Origin: Nonlabens agnitus
GTDB taxonomy: Bacteria; Bacteroidota; Bacteroidia; Flavobacteriales; Flavobacteriaceae
Reading direction: 5' to 3'
DNA length: 64,000 nucleotides
NCBI RefSeq assembly: GCF_002994045.1
Contig: NZ_MQUC01000003.1
Span: 1,774,501-1,838,500 of the forward strand
Shown here: piece after piece, positions 8,375 to 15,791 of the stretch
Layout of the letters: the number at the start of each line of letters is the position of its first letter
How positions within the stretch are numbered: the first letter of the stretch is position 1
Position numbers and translations under genes: made by a program
The notes under the pieces: generated by a model
Seen by the model: the letters and a program-made list of their open reading frames with translations, nothing else
Database searches by the model: none
Told to the model about the DNA's origin: nothing

Positions 8375-8770
8375 CAGTTTGCTTTTGTGTTTTTTATACT
8401 CACGACAAAAATTGATATGAGCTGATTATTTTCATCCAGTAGATTGTCAATAAGATCTTGATTTGTCATGGTCTTTGACTGTTTCTGGATTTTTAGATTT
8501 ACATAACTCTCTCTTAGTTCTTTTAAGCAAATTTTCATTTTATGTAAATAATCCTTAGTCGATTCACCAGCACGCGCCTCACCATAGTTCAAAGCAACCG
8601 ATGTTGCAGATCGAATCAATTGTTTTGACAAATGTTCTGCAGCAAAACTCTTATCAAGATGTTGACCAGCAACGATAATGTTGGCCGCAAATTCAATCAA
8701 TCTATCCTCTAAAATCTGTGCATTCATATCAAATCAAAAATCATATATCAAAAATCTGCAATCTGATATC
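8338..8770 (-). mobile_element. IVS-like element 2: four-helix gene with inverted GATTTTTGAT arms (paaG/paaH gap)
   Basis: The left arm (8338-8376) is about four tandem units of TTGATTTT followed by CTGACATCAG. The right arm (8728-8770) contains the reverse-complement units ATCAAAAATC twice and ends CTGATATC. The two arms are therefore inverted repetitive copies. The left arm contains the paaH start codon (8374) and encodes the first 15 residues of PaaH. The right arm ends 1 bp from the paaG stop codon. The arm motif is unrelated to those of elements 1 and 3 but the plan is the same. Insertion and mobility are inferred. Confidence 0.6.
8374..8727 (-). CDS. Four-helix-bundle protein (S23 / IVS family), copy 2
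   Basis: 117 aa, all-alpha. It has LEDRLIEFAANIIVAG at the N-terminus, a helix with KQLIRSATSVALNYGEA (the family's S-x-x-LN-x-x-E signature) and KICLKELRESYVNLK. It is closer to copy 3 (LEDRLIKFAVDVI; QIIRSSGSVALNFGE) than to copy 1. Its stop overlaps the paaH start codon (ATGA), so translation is probably coupled to paaH. It sits between paaG and paaH inside inverted GATTTTT arms. Function is unknown; a role in RNA or nucleic-acid binding is only inferred from the family. Confidence 0.82.
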   Translation of the reverse strand: MNAQILEDRLIEFAANIIVAGQHLDKSFAAEHLSKQLIRSATSVALNYGEARAGESTKDYLHKMKICLKELRESYVNLKIQKQSKTMTNQDLIDNLLDENNQLISIFVVSIKNTKAN

Positions 8771-8771
8771 T

Positions 8772-9551
8772 TTAGTTTCCCTGAAAATTCGGCTTTCTTT
8801 TTTCCATAAAAGCCGCGACGCCTTCTTGATAGTCTGCGGTGTTGGCGCTTTCTATTTGTAGTTTGGATTCTAGGGCTAGTTGCTGCTTCAGGTTATTCGT
8901 CATGGATTCGTTGAGCGCCTTTTTAGTATTTGCCAGTGCTTTTGTGGGTAGTTGCGCAAGTTTTTGTGTGGTCGCTTTCGCGAAAGCGAGAAATTCTTCA
9001 TCCTTGACCACTTTGTAGATCATTCCCAATTGATCTGCCTCGCTTGCAGTGATTTTATCTGCCAGCATCATGGCGGCGCTCGCCTTGCCAAAACCAATCA
9101 AACGTGGCAAAAAGAAGGTGCCAGCGCTGTCTGGAATCAAACCAATTTTTGAAAATGCCTGAATGAAAGCGGCACTTTCTGTGGCGATCACGATGTCACA
9201 ACACAAGGCCAGATTTGCTCCAGCACCAGCGGCCACACCATTCACCGCTGCAACCACTGGTTTTTCCAAATTGCGAATTTTAACCACTATCGGATTGTAA
9301 TGATCATCGAGAATGGCTTCAAAACCTGGATTCAATTCTGGATCTGTAATTTCTTGAATGTCTTGACCTGCACAAAATGCCTTGCCATTACCCGTAATCA
9401 TGACGGCTCTCACGTCATCTTGAGCACAGCGATCCAGCGCATGCTGTAGGGAAAATGCCATCTCTTTATTGAAGGAGTTGAATACCTGTGGGCGATTGAA
9501 TGTTATTTCGGCAATGCCGTCGTTGATTTCTAGTTGTATGGAGTCTGACAT
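8772..9551 (-). CDS. paaG: PaaG-like enoyl-CoA hydratase/isomerase
   Basis: 259-aa crotonase-fold protein. Conserved features are the N-terminal ITFNRPQVFNSFNKEM, the first oxyanion-hole segment GNGKAFCAGQDIQEI and the second KPVVAAVNGVAAGAGANLAL. Length and position fit PaaG, the 1,2-epoxyphenylacetyl-CoA isomerase that forms oxepin-CoA. PaaF (2,3-dehydroadipyl-CoA hydratase) is the alternative, since only one crotonase gene lies in the cluster and the other paralogue must be elsewhere. A copy of the iterated palindrome is in frame (L-A-F-A-K-A-T). It is followed directly by IVS-like element 2. Confidence 0.87.
   Translation of the reverse strand: MSDSIQLEINDGIAEITFNRPQVFNSFNKEMAFSLQHALDRCAQDDVRAVMITGNGKAFCAGQDIQEITDPELNPGFEAILDDHYNPIVVKIRNLEKPVVAAVNGVAAGAGANLALCCDIVIATESAAFIQAFSKIGLIPDSAGTFFLPRLIGFGKASAAMMLADKITASEADQLGMIYKVVKDEEFLAFAKATTQKLAQLPTKALANTKKALNESMTNNLKQQLALESKLQIESANTADYQEGVAAFMEKRKPNFQGN
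8973..8988. repeat. Iterated palindrome inside paaG
   Basis: Perfect 16-bp copy, read as AFAKA in the C-terminal part of PaaG. Confidence 0.9.
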
Positions 9552-9621
9552 TTTTTGTTGTTGTCAAGCCGTTGGTGGTACAGCTTCAATTAATAGTTTA
9601 TTGGAAATATTTTGAAAATTT

Positions 9622-9637
9622 CGCTTTCGCGAAAGCG
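9622..9637. repeat. Iterated palindrome between paaD and paaG
   Basis: Perfect copy extended to a 22-bp palindrome (9619-9640) in the 106-bp gap between paaD and paaG. It could form a hairpin in the polycistronic mRNA. There is no T-run, so it is not an obvious terminator. Confidence 0.9.
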
Positions 9638-9657
9638 AAAACATGTCAAATCAATCA

Positions 9658-10155
9658 TTATTTCAAACATTTGAAATAATCAAAAGGCTCATGGCAATCC
9701 TCGCACTGGAACATAGCCTTGCACGCCGTGGAACCGAACTGGCTCACGAGTTTTGTGTTTTGCGAACCGCAATTGGTACATTTAACTAGTTTCTTCTCAT
9801 TGAGAAGTACATCTTTATCAGCTGTTTCATCTAACGGTGCAGCGATACCGTACTTTTCTAGAGCCTTGCGACCACGATCTGTGATCCAGTCTGTCGTCCA
9901 CGGCGGACTCATAATGAGCTGTATGGTTGTGTTGTAGCCCGCTTTTGCGAAAGCGCGTTCCAGATCATCACCTATCACATCCATCGCCGGGCAACCGCTG
10001 TAGGTAGGCGTTAACTTTATCGTGATTTCCTTGCCACTAACCTCTACATCTCTAATCACACCTAGATCCACCACATTCAAAACCGGAATCTCTGGATCCT
10101 TAACGGATTCAAGAATTTCTAGAAGTTCTGGAGTTATGTTGAAGTTCTGGATCAT
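9658..10155 (-). CDS. paaD: PaaD: phenylacetyl-CoA epoxidase accessory subunit (MIP18 + zinc ribbon)
   Basis: 165 aa. The N-terminal DUF59/MIP18 domain shows ILESVKDPEIPVLNVVDLG and LTPTYSGCPAMDVIGDDL. The C-terminal zinc ribbon is CTNCGSQN...CKAMFQCEDCHEPF, four-cysteine pairs as in E. coli PaaD. PaaD is thought to mature or repair the metal centre of the PaaABCE epoxidase complex. It follows paaC by about 60 bp in the operon. A one-mismatch copy of the iterated palindrome encodes E-R-A-F-A-K-A-G. Confidence 0.93.
   Translation of the reverse strand: MIQNFNITPELLEILESVKDPEIPVLNVVDLGVIRDVEVSGKEITIKLTPTYSGCPAMDVIGDDLERAFAKAGYNTTIQLIMSPPWTTDWITDRGRKALEKYGIAAPLDETADKDVLLNEKKLVKCTNCGSQNTKLVSQFGSTACKAMFQCEDCHEPFDYFKCLK
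9940..9955. repeat. Iterated palindrome, one mismatch, inside paaD
   Basis: CGCTTTTGCGAAAGCG (15/16), read as RAFAKAG in PaaD. The substitution is synonymous for Phe/Ala reading. Confidence 0.75.
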
Positions 10156-10215
10156 TTAAATTATGGATTTGACATTCTTAAAAAGTTCTCGACTACGCTC
10201 GAACAAACATTAAAA

Positions 10216-11016
10216 TTACCAGCGCGAATTAGGATATGTGCGCTGCATGTATTGCATCTCACTCAATAAATAACCCATATGCTCGCTGTGAATGCCTTGT
10301 TTACCGCCTTTCTGGAAATACTCTACCTCTGGAATTTCAAGGGTGGCTACGGTCAATTGTTCTTCTAATTTCTCGTAATAATATTCCTTGAGTTGGAGCA
10401 TGTCTGGTGCTACGCCAGCTTCAACCATGGCAGTATCGGCCTCCATTTTGTGGAACAGTTCATCTGTGAAGATCCATAGATTGTTGACTGCTTCTTGAGT
10501 TTTGGCCTTGCTTTCTTCGGTACCATCACCTAGTCGCTTTAACCAGTCACCAGAAAAGCGTTCGTGATAGCTTGCTTCCTTGATGCCCTTGAATGCTAAT
10601 GCTCTTAGGGTCTCATCGGCACTTTGCTGTAAAGCATTTAAGAACAATCTGTTGTACACATCAAAGAAATACTGGCGGACAATCACATAAGCGAAATCTG
10701 TATTGGGTTGCTCTACCAGCAATACATTCTTGTACTCGCGTTCTGTTCTGAGAAAAGCAATATCATCTTCAGTGGTTTTATCACCTTTTAATTGCGCGAT
10801 GTATTGATAATAACTGCGCACTTGACCTAGTAGATCCAATGATATATTCGTGATCGCGATGTCTGGTTCCAGATTGGGGCCGTGACCGCATAATTCACCA
10901 AGACGTTGCCCTAGGATCAAATAATTATCTGCAACGCCCAACAAGTAATCCATTAAGTGCTTTTTGTTTTCTTTTGATTCTAGGAATTGTGGGTTGAGTT
11001 CTTTTATAGGCTGCAT
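10216..11016 (-). CDS. paaC: PaaC: phenylacetyl-CoA epoxidase structural subunit
   Basis: 266 aa, ferritin-like all-alpha. PaaC pairs with the catalytic PaaA in the ring-1,2-epoxidase complex and lacks its own di-iron site. Family segments seen are DYLLGVADNYLILGQRLGEL, NISLDLLGQVRSYYQYIAQL, FRTEREYKN-like FLRTEREYKNVLL, SYHERFSGDWLKRLGDGTEE and HMGYLLSEMQYMQRTYPNSRW at the end. The start codon lies 3 bp from the left arm of IVS-like element 3, so the translation-initiation region upstream of paaC is made of the arm. Confidence 0.94.
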   Translation of the reverse strand: MQPIKELNPQFLESKENKKHLMDYLLGVADNYLILGQRLGELCGHGPNLEPDIAITNISLDLLGQVRSYYQYIAQLKGDKTTEDDIAFLRTEREYKNVLLVEQPNTDFAYVIVRQYFFDVYNRLFLNALQQSADETLRALAFKGIKEASYHERFSGDWLKRLGDGTEESKAKTQEAVNNLWIFTDELFHKMEADTAMVEAGVAPDMLQLKEYYYEKLEEQLTVATLEIPEVEYFQKGGKQGIHSEHMGYLLSEMQYMQRTYPNSRW

Positions 11017-11019
11017 GTG

Positions 11020-11466
11020 AGAAGTTTAAATTGAAGTTTAAGACTAAGTTTAAAAATCTTTAACTTGGTTCACGATTTAGATTTTATAATTGACCGTAAA
11101 ATTTTGATTATTTCTAGCGATTCTTGAGATAGTGATTCTAATTCTGATTGAATGTTTAACTCTGCCCCAAGTTGTATAAGAAGGTTGTTCCTGCATTCCT
11201 TTATTTCTTTGTGCGCGATATTCAGTTTGTTCAACTTATCCTTCTGACTGCTGGCGCCTAAAAATTCTCCAAAATTTAAAGCTACAGATCCAGATGATCG
11301 GATGATTTGTTCCTGATAGTATCTTGATGCATAATCATTCCAATCTGCCCTTCGAGAAATCTTTATAACGTCTACTGCAAACTTGATTAGTCTATCCTCT
11401 AAATCGTATTTCTTATCGTCCATTTCTTAAACTTGATCTTAGGTTTAAGCTTGATCTTTAAAACTT
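11020..11466 (-). mobile_element. IVS-like element 3: four-helix gene with inverted AAGTTTAA arms (paaB/paaC gap)
   Basis: The left arm (11020-11066) repeats AAGTTTAA about three times (AAGTTTAAATTGAAGTTTAA, then CTAAGTTTAAAAATC). The right arm (11424-11466) carries the complementary CTTAAACTTGATCTTAGG, TTTAAGCTTGATC and TTTAAAACTT. In the transcript the arms can pair across the enclosed gene. The right arm reaches the paaB stop codon (11465-11467) and the left arm ends 3 bp before the paaC start. The plan matches elements 1 and 2 with an unrelated motif. Confidence 0.6.
11070..11423 (-). CDS. Four-helix-bundle protein (S23 / IVS family), copy 3
   Basis: 117 aa, all-alpha. Family signatures are LEDRLIKFAVDVIKISRRA, EQIIRSSGSVALNFGEFL and KLNIAHKEIKECRNNLLIQL. 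It is the same length and subfamily as copy 2 (8374-8727) but clearly diverged in sequence. It separates paaB from paaC, two subunits of one enzyme complex that are normally adjacent. It is transcribed with the operon. There is no catalytic motif and the function is unknown. Confidence 0.82.
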   Translation of the reverse strand: MDDKKYDLEDRLIKFAVDVIKISRRADWNDYASRYYQEQIIRSSGSVALNFGEFLGASSQKDKLNKLNIAHKEIKECRNNLLIQLGAELNIQSELESLSQESLEIIKILRSIIKSKS

Positions 11467-11761
11467 ACATATGCTTTAATTCATCTGGCAACTCATAAAA
11501 CGTAGGGTGTCTATACACCTTATCGTTTGCTGGCTCAAATAATGAACCACTATCATCAGGACTACTTGCGGTGATGTTGGTAGATTCAACCACCCAAATG
11601 CTCACGCCTTCATTACGTCTTGTGTAAACATCGCGTGCATTATTTAACGCCATTTCTGCATCCTCGGCGTGAAGGCTACCGCAATGACGGTGCTCTAGAC
11701 CGTTTTTGGATCTTATAAATACTTCCCAAAGCGGGATTTCTCTTTTACTTGAATTACTCAT
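11465..11761 (-). CDS. paaB: PaaB: phenylacetyl-CoA epoxidase subunit B
   Basis: 98 aa, the small bridging subunit of the PaaABCE epoxidase. The typical start EIPLWEVFIRSKNGLEHRHC, the GSLHAEDAEMALNNARDVYTRR segment and the GVSIWVV strand are present. It lies 54 bp after paaA. The downstream boundary is IVS-like element 3, whose arm runs up to the paaB stop. Confidence 0.95.
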   Translation of the reverse strand: MSNSSKREIPLWEVFIRSKNGLEHRHCGSLHAEDAEMALNNARDVYTRRNEGVSIWVVESTNITASSPDDSGSLFEPANDKVYRHPTFYELPDELKHM

Positions 11762-11815
11762 ATAACTAGGTGTGATAAATTAGCAAAGCCGCCTTACGAC
11801 GGCTCGCCTTATTAA

Positions 11816-12778
11816 TTATACGGCTTGCGCAGCTTCTTCCTTTCTAGCGCGTTGCTTGTCTGCATACGCGGTTGCAGCTTCACGTACCCAAGCACCATTT
11901 TCCCAAGCGTTTCTGCGTGCATCAAGCCTAGATTTATTCATAGGTCCATGGCCTTTTACCACTTGCCAAAACTCATCCCAATTGATCTCGCCAAAATCGT
12001 AGTGTCCTGTTTCTTCATTCCACTTCAAATCTGGATCTGGAATCGTCAAACCTAAAATGTCTGCCTGCGGTACCGTTTGATCAATAAACTGCTGGCGCAA
12101 TTCGTCATTCGTTTTACGCTTCAATTTCCATTTCATGGACTGTTCTGTATGCGTACTTTCTGCATCAGTTGGGCCTAACATCATCAATGATGGCCACCAC
12201 CAGCGATTCAATGCATCTTGTGCCATTGCTTTTTGTTCCTCACTTCCATTACAAAGTGATAACATGATTTCATAACCTTGACGCTGGTGAAAACTTTCTT
12301 CCTTACAAACACGCACCATGGCACGAGCATATGGGCCAAAGGATGTATTACATAGCGGTACTTGATTGATAATCGCTGCACCATCGACCAACCAGCCTAT
12401 CGCGCCCATATCTGCCCATGTGATCGTTGGATAATTAAATATTGAAGAATATTTTGCCTTGCCAGAATGCAAATCTTCATACATCTGCTCACGTGTGATT
12501 CCTAAAGTTTCACAAGCACTATACAAGTATAAACCATGTCCTGCCTCATCTTGAACCTTAGCCAGCAAAGCGACCTTACGTCGTAAGGAAGGCGCACGAG
12601 TAATCCAGTTTCCTTCTGGCAACATCCCGACAATTTCAGAATGCGCATGCTGGGAAATCTGGCGTATGTGTGTTTTACGATACTTCTCTGGCATCCAGTC
12701 TTTGGGCTCGATTTTCTCGTCACGGGCAATTTTTGCATCAAATTGCTCTTCTAAACTCTTGATTTCTGCTTCGCTCAT
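11816..12778 (-). CDS. paaA: PaaA: phenylacetyl-CoA 1,2-epoxidase catalytic subunit
   Basis: 320-aa di-iron monooxygenase subunit that epoxidises the ring of phenylacetyl-CoA. Iron ligands are visible as the ExxH pairs Glu78/His81 ([13 protein letters not shown]) and Glu161/His164 ([13 protein letters not shown]). [18 protein letters not shown] and [16 protein letters not shown] are typical PaaA segments. About 200 bp separate it from paaE, including a copy of the iterated palindrome and two other short repeats. Confidence 0.96.
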   Translation of the reverse strand: MSEAEIKSLEEQFDAKIARDEKIEPKDWMPEKYRKTHIRQISQHAHSEIVGMLPEGNWITRAPSLRRKVALLAKVQDEAGHGLYLYSACETLGITREQMYEDLHSGKAKYSSIFNYPTITWADMGAIGWLVDGAAIINQVPLCNTSFGPYARAMVRVCKEESFHQRQGYEIMLSLCNGSEEQKAMAQDALNRWWWPSLMMLGPTDAESTHTEQSMKWKLKRKTNDELRQQFIDQTVPQADILGLTIPDPDLKWNEETGHYDFGEINWDEFWQVVKGHGPMNKSRLDARRNAWENGAWVREAATAYADKQRARKEEAAQAV

Positions 12779-12980
12779 GGTTTCTATTTTTTAATTTCTG
12801 CGCAGGCAGGAATCTCTTGGATTCGACACCTACGGTCCTTTATTAATTCGCCTTCGACAAGCTCAGGCTGACATTTATTTCTGTTTAGATGTTTATCAGT
12901 TATTCCGCTTTCGCGAAAGCGAACAAATCTTAAACACCGTGCTTCGTTCTAACAGATTTCCGCCTACGCGGAAATTGCAA
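12779..12980. repeat. paaE-paaA spacer with mixed short repeats
   Basis: The 202-bp spacer holds CGCAGGCAGG (12787-12796), GCCTTCGACAAGCTCAGGCT (a hairpin-prone Flavobacteriia repeat type), the iterated palindrome (12906-12921) and TTTCCGCCTACGCGGAAA, a small hairpin (12957-12974). No gene or promoter is evident. It reads as a site where several repeat families accumulated. Confidence 0.55.
12906..12921. repeat. Iterated palindrome between paaE and paaA
   Basis: Perfect 16-bp copy in the intra-operon spacer. Confidence 0.9.
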
Positions 12981-14057
12981 CTACACATCATAATTCACTA
13001 CTAATTTTTTGCTGGTAGGAACGCTCACGCAGCTTAAAACATAACCTTTAGCTACTTCTTCATCAGTCAAGGCATAGTTGACTTTCATCTCTACACTACC
13101 TTCCTCAACCTTGCATTTGCAAGTGCTACAAACGCCACCCTTACAAGCATATGGCAAATCTGCTCCTGCCGCTATGGCACCATCGAGGACGTTATCAAAC
13201 TCATCTGCAAGCACAAAGTGAAACTCCTTGCTACCATCAATGATAGTGACGTCTACACCTTGTACTTTTTTCTCGAGAGCCGCAGCTGCTCGTGTCTTGT
13301 CGGCATCACTTAAGCCACTCACAAACAACTCAAAATGAATGTTTTCCTTTTTCATTCCTGCAGCGACCAACTCATCTCTAATCAAGAAAATCATTTCTTC
13401 TGGACCGCAGATAAATGCATCATCTGTGTGCGGTGCGTTGATTAACGTTTGAGTCAACTGTTGCAATTTCTCTTTGTCAAATCTCCCGTTGAACAGAGGA
13501 ATGTCGCGATGTTCCCTACTTAGGAAATAAAAGACTTCAAACCTGCTTAAGTATTTGTTTTTCAGTGCTTCTATCTCTTCTTTGAAGATAATGGATTTTG
13601 CCGTGCGGTTCAAGTAGAATAACTTGAATTTGGCATTTGGCTCGCTCTTTAAATGCGTTTTTATAATGCTGAGCATAGGTGTAATCCCACTACCAGCAGC
13701 AAACGCGACATAATTTTTGGTCACCGTTTCATCTACACACTCAATCCCAAAATCACCACTAGGAGCCGCTACTTGTAATGTATCTCCTGTTTTAAGCTCA
13801 CGGTTGACATAAGTAGAAAACTTGCCTTCAAAGATTTCTTTGACAGCCACTTTCCATTCCTGATCTAGCGGACTGCTGCACAACGAATAACTGCGCCTCA
13901 CGTCCTCGCCGTTGATCGTCGCTCTCAAGGTCAAAAATTGTCCTTGACGGTAATCAAAGTCAGATCGTAGCTCTTCTGGCACATCAAAAGTGAGAACTGC
14001 AGTGTCCCCTGTTTCTTTGTACACCTCTGATAATCGTATGTCGTGGAACTTATTCAC
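12981..14057 (-). CDS. paaE: PaaE: phenylacetyl-CoA epoxidase reductase subunit
   Basis: 358-aa electron-transfer subunit that passes electrons from NADPH through FAD and a 2Fe-2S centre to PaaA. The FAD-binding motif RRSYSLCSSP is at 54-63 and the nucleotide-binding AAGSGITPM at 120-128. A C-terminal plant-type ferredoxin domain has ligands Cys305, Cys310, Cys313 and Cys343. It is the first gene of the operon; the putative operator and promoter lie directly upstream. Confidence 0.95.
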   Translation of the reverse strand: MNKFHDIRLSEVYKETGDTAVLTFDVPEELRSDFDYRQGQFLTLRATINGEDVRRSYSLCSSPLDQEWKVAVKEIFEGKFSTYVNRELKTGDTLQVAAPSGDFGIECVDETVTKNYVAFAAGSGITPMLSIIKTHLKSEPNAKFKLFYLNRTAKSIIFKEEIEALKNKYLSRFEVFYFLSREHRDIPLFNGRFDKEKLQQLTQTLINAPHTDDAFICGPEEMIFLIRDELVAAGMKKENIHFELFVSGLSDADKTRAAAALEKKVQGVDVTIIDGSKEFHFVLADEFDNVLDGAIAAGADLPYACKGGVCSTCKCKVEEGSVEMKVNYALTDEEVAKGYVLSCVSVPTSKKLVVNYDV

Positions 14058-14081
14058 TCTTATTAAGTCGTTAATTCCCTA

Positions 14082-14112
14082 CGAAACTAACACTTGTTAG
14101 TTTGATGTGCAA
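14082..14112 (-). promoter_or_regulatory. Putative paaE operon promoter overlapping the operator
   Basis: On the minus strand, TTG (14112-14110), a 20-nt spacer and TAGTTTCG (14089-14082) match the Bacteroidota sigma-factor pattern TTG-N19-TAnnTTTG with one mismatch. The palindrome at 14086-14101 lies between the two elements and overlaps the -7 box, a placement expected for repression. Predicted transcription start is about 14075, giving a short leader before the ATG at 14057. Confidence 0.5.
14086..14101. promoter_or_regulatory. Putative paa-regulon operator upstream of paaE
   Basis: ACTAACA-CT-TGTTAGT, with the same 7-bp arms as the site upstream of paaZ (2416-2431). It lies 29 bp upstream of the paaE start. 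The two sites bracket the catabolic region and point to one shared regulator, probably of PaaR/TetR type and induced by phenylacetyl-CoA (inference). Confidence 0.68.
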
Positions 14113-14338
14113 GTGGTTTAACAGTGAGTGATTTTGCATATTCCTTTTCTCGACTATCGCTCGAAACAGGAATTAAAAAATTTTATGTTTTTATACTTTA
14201 GAAATATGAGTAATGCTATGAAGCCATCGCAGGTTGTGCTTGACTGAAAACCCTAGTTTTCAACCTAGCATTATAGCGCCGGTTCAGGTAAAGACTTTAC
14301 TAGGCGATAACTTTGCAAGGACTTTTTACCGATTGTCT

Positions 14339-14776
14339 CTAATCAAGAATCGGTTGTGCAGAAATTGTATTAGTTGATTTCTTATAAGGAAAAAGAAACA
14401 TGGAATAAATAAAGACGAAGGCGTAATAAAAGCATGTGATTCCAACAAAAAGAGATCCAAAGGTGTCCAATTGAATATTCCCAGTCAACGACATAAAACC
14501 ACCTACAAGTCCTCCAAGTCCAGAGATTGAAAACAAAATCAGAAAAAGAGTATGAGAGATTGGATTATGGAAATTCCTATGGGAATCTTGCAGCGTACGA
14601 CGATGCAAACTAATCGAGTGAAATAATAGAAGGACAAATAGTGAAAGTGGTATCCATTTCAAATGGTTTAAAATCTCAGTATTAATTATTGGTTTGTTCC
14701 AGATACTTATCACCATCAATAGTAAAGGTATCAAGTAAACATATATGGAAAGAATACAAAACAGTTTGCGTTTCAT
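14339..14776 (-). CDS. Small integral membrane protein of unknown function
   Basis: 145 aa with four hydrophobic segments, roughly residues 5-25, 39-58, 72-100 and 106-131, and a polar loop SLHRRTLQDSHRNFHN between helices 2 and 3. It ends with a short soluble tail. I do not recognise the family. It is flanked by about 280 bp of non-coding sequence on the paaE side and 115 bp on the HMG-CoA lyase side, so it is probably monocistronic. Confidence 0.65.
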   Translation of the reverse strand: MKRKLFCILSIYVYLIPLLLMVISIWNKPIINTEILNHLKWIPLSLFVLLLFHSISLHRRTLQDSHRNFHNPISHTLFLILFSISGLGGLVGGFMSLTGNIQLDTFGSLFVGITCFYYAFVFIYSMFLFPYKKSTNTISAQPILD

Positions 14777-14891
14777 CAGTAGTTATTTAAAAAATCAATC
14801 TACAAAAGTATTTTGACATCTGCACCTAAACCCTTTTTACCAAAACGTTTGTACGCTTTTAATCTAAAAATTGCGAGTTCAACATTCGTTC

Positions 14892-15755
14892 TTAGTGATA
14901 CTGCCTAAAAATCTTGGTCGCTTCATTATAACTGCTCTCAAAAGGCATGGCGTTGACGTTGCAGTTGGCTTTTGCCGCATTGAAATAGCTTACCATTTTT
15001 TCGGTGGGCATATTGCCGGTGAGTTCATCTTTAGCCATAGGACAACCACCAAACCCTTGTATCGCGCCGTCAAATCTGCGGCAACCTGCTTTGTAGGCGG
15101 CATCTATTTTCTCATGCCACTTGTTGGGCGTTGTGTGTAAATGCGCACCAAATTCGATCTTCGGATATTTAGGAATCAAATTTGAAAACAGGTAGTCTAT
15201 GGATTCTGGATCTGAGGTTCCTACGGTATCTGATAACGACAAGATCTCAACGCCCATGGCGCTTAATTTTTCGGTCCACTCGCCTACTATTTCTACATTC
15301 CAGGGATCACCGTAAGGATTACCGAATCCCATTGATATATAGACGACCACTTTTTTCGCTTTCGCGAAAGCGAGATCTAAAATTTCCTGCAATAATTCTA
15401 CGGACTGAGCAATGGTCTTGTGCGTATTACGCATCTGGAAATTCTCAGATATAGAAAATGGATACCCTAAATAGTCAATCTCTGGATGCTCACAAGCATC
15501 TTGTGCACCACGTAAATTTGCAACGATGGCAAGAAGTTTTGAATCGGTTTTTGATAGGTCCAGCTGTGCTAAAACCTCAGCGGTGTCGACCATTTGAGGA
15601 ATCGCCTTAGGCGACACAAAACTGCCAAAATCTATGGTATCAAAGCCGCATCGTAACAGCGATTGCAGGTATTGAACCTTAGTGGCTGTAGGAATCATGT
15701 CCTTGATTCCCTGCATCGCATCACGTGGACATTCTATAATTTTTACTGTATCCAT
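14892..15755 (-). CDS. mvaB: Hydroxymethylglutaryl-CoA lyase
   Basis: 287-aa TIM-barrel lyase of the HMGL-like family, splitting HMG-CoA to acetoacetate and acetyl-CoA in leucine or ketone metabolism. Motifs are ECPRDAMQG (catalytic Arg-Asp near the N-terminus), SLSDTVGTSDPESI, the metal-binding HLHTTPN and the catalytic-Cys loop GFGGCPMAKDELTGNMPTE. The first motif departs from the common EVGPRDGLQ, but catalytic R and D are kept. The iterated palindrome is in frame (L-A-F-A-K-A-K). Related lyases such as isopropylmalate synthase are excluded by length and the GGCP loop. Confidence 0.88.
   Translation of the reverse strand: MDTVKIIECPRDAMQGIKDMIPTATKVQYLQSLLRCGFDTIDFGSFVSPKAIPQMVDTAEVLAQLDLSKTDSKLLAIVANLRGAQDACEHPEIDYLGYPFSISENFQMRNTHKTIAQSVELLQEILDLAFAKAKKVVVYISMGFGNPYGDPWNVEIVGEWTEKLSAMGVEILSLSDTVGTSDPESIDYLFSNLIPKYPKIEFGAHLHTTPNKWHEKIDAAYKAGCRRFDGAIQGFGGCPMAKDELTGNMPTEKMVSYFNAAKANCNVNAMPFESSYNEATKIFRQYH
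15357..15372. repeat. Iterated palindrome inside HMG-CoA lyase gene
   Basis: Perfect 16-bp copy, read as LAFAKAK. Confidence 0.9.
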
Positions 15756-15791
15756 TGCAGTAAAGATAGTATTTACCGCAGATTATTATCA

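Noticed and set aside
6281..11466. The four-helix genes as Avd of a diversity-generating retroelement
   Set aside because: Avd shares the fold, but there is no reverse transcriptase, template repeat or variable repeat in the window.
14190..14338. A small RNA or 13-codon mini-gene (ATG at 14207) downstream of the small membrane protein
   Set aside because: Only short hairpins (GAAAAC-CCTA-GTTTTC; GTAAAGACTTTAC) are visible, with no terminator, promoter or family likeness.
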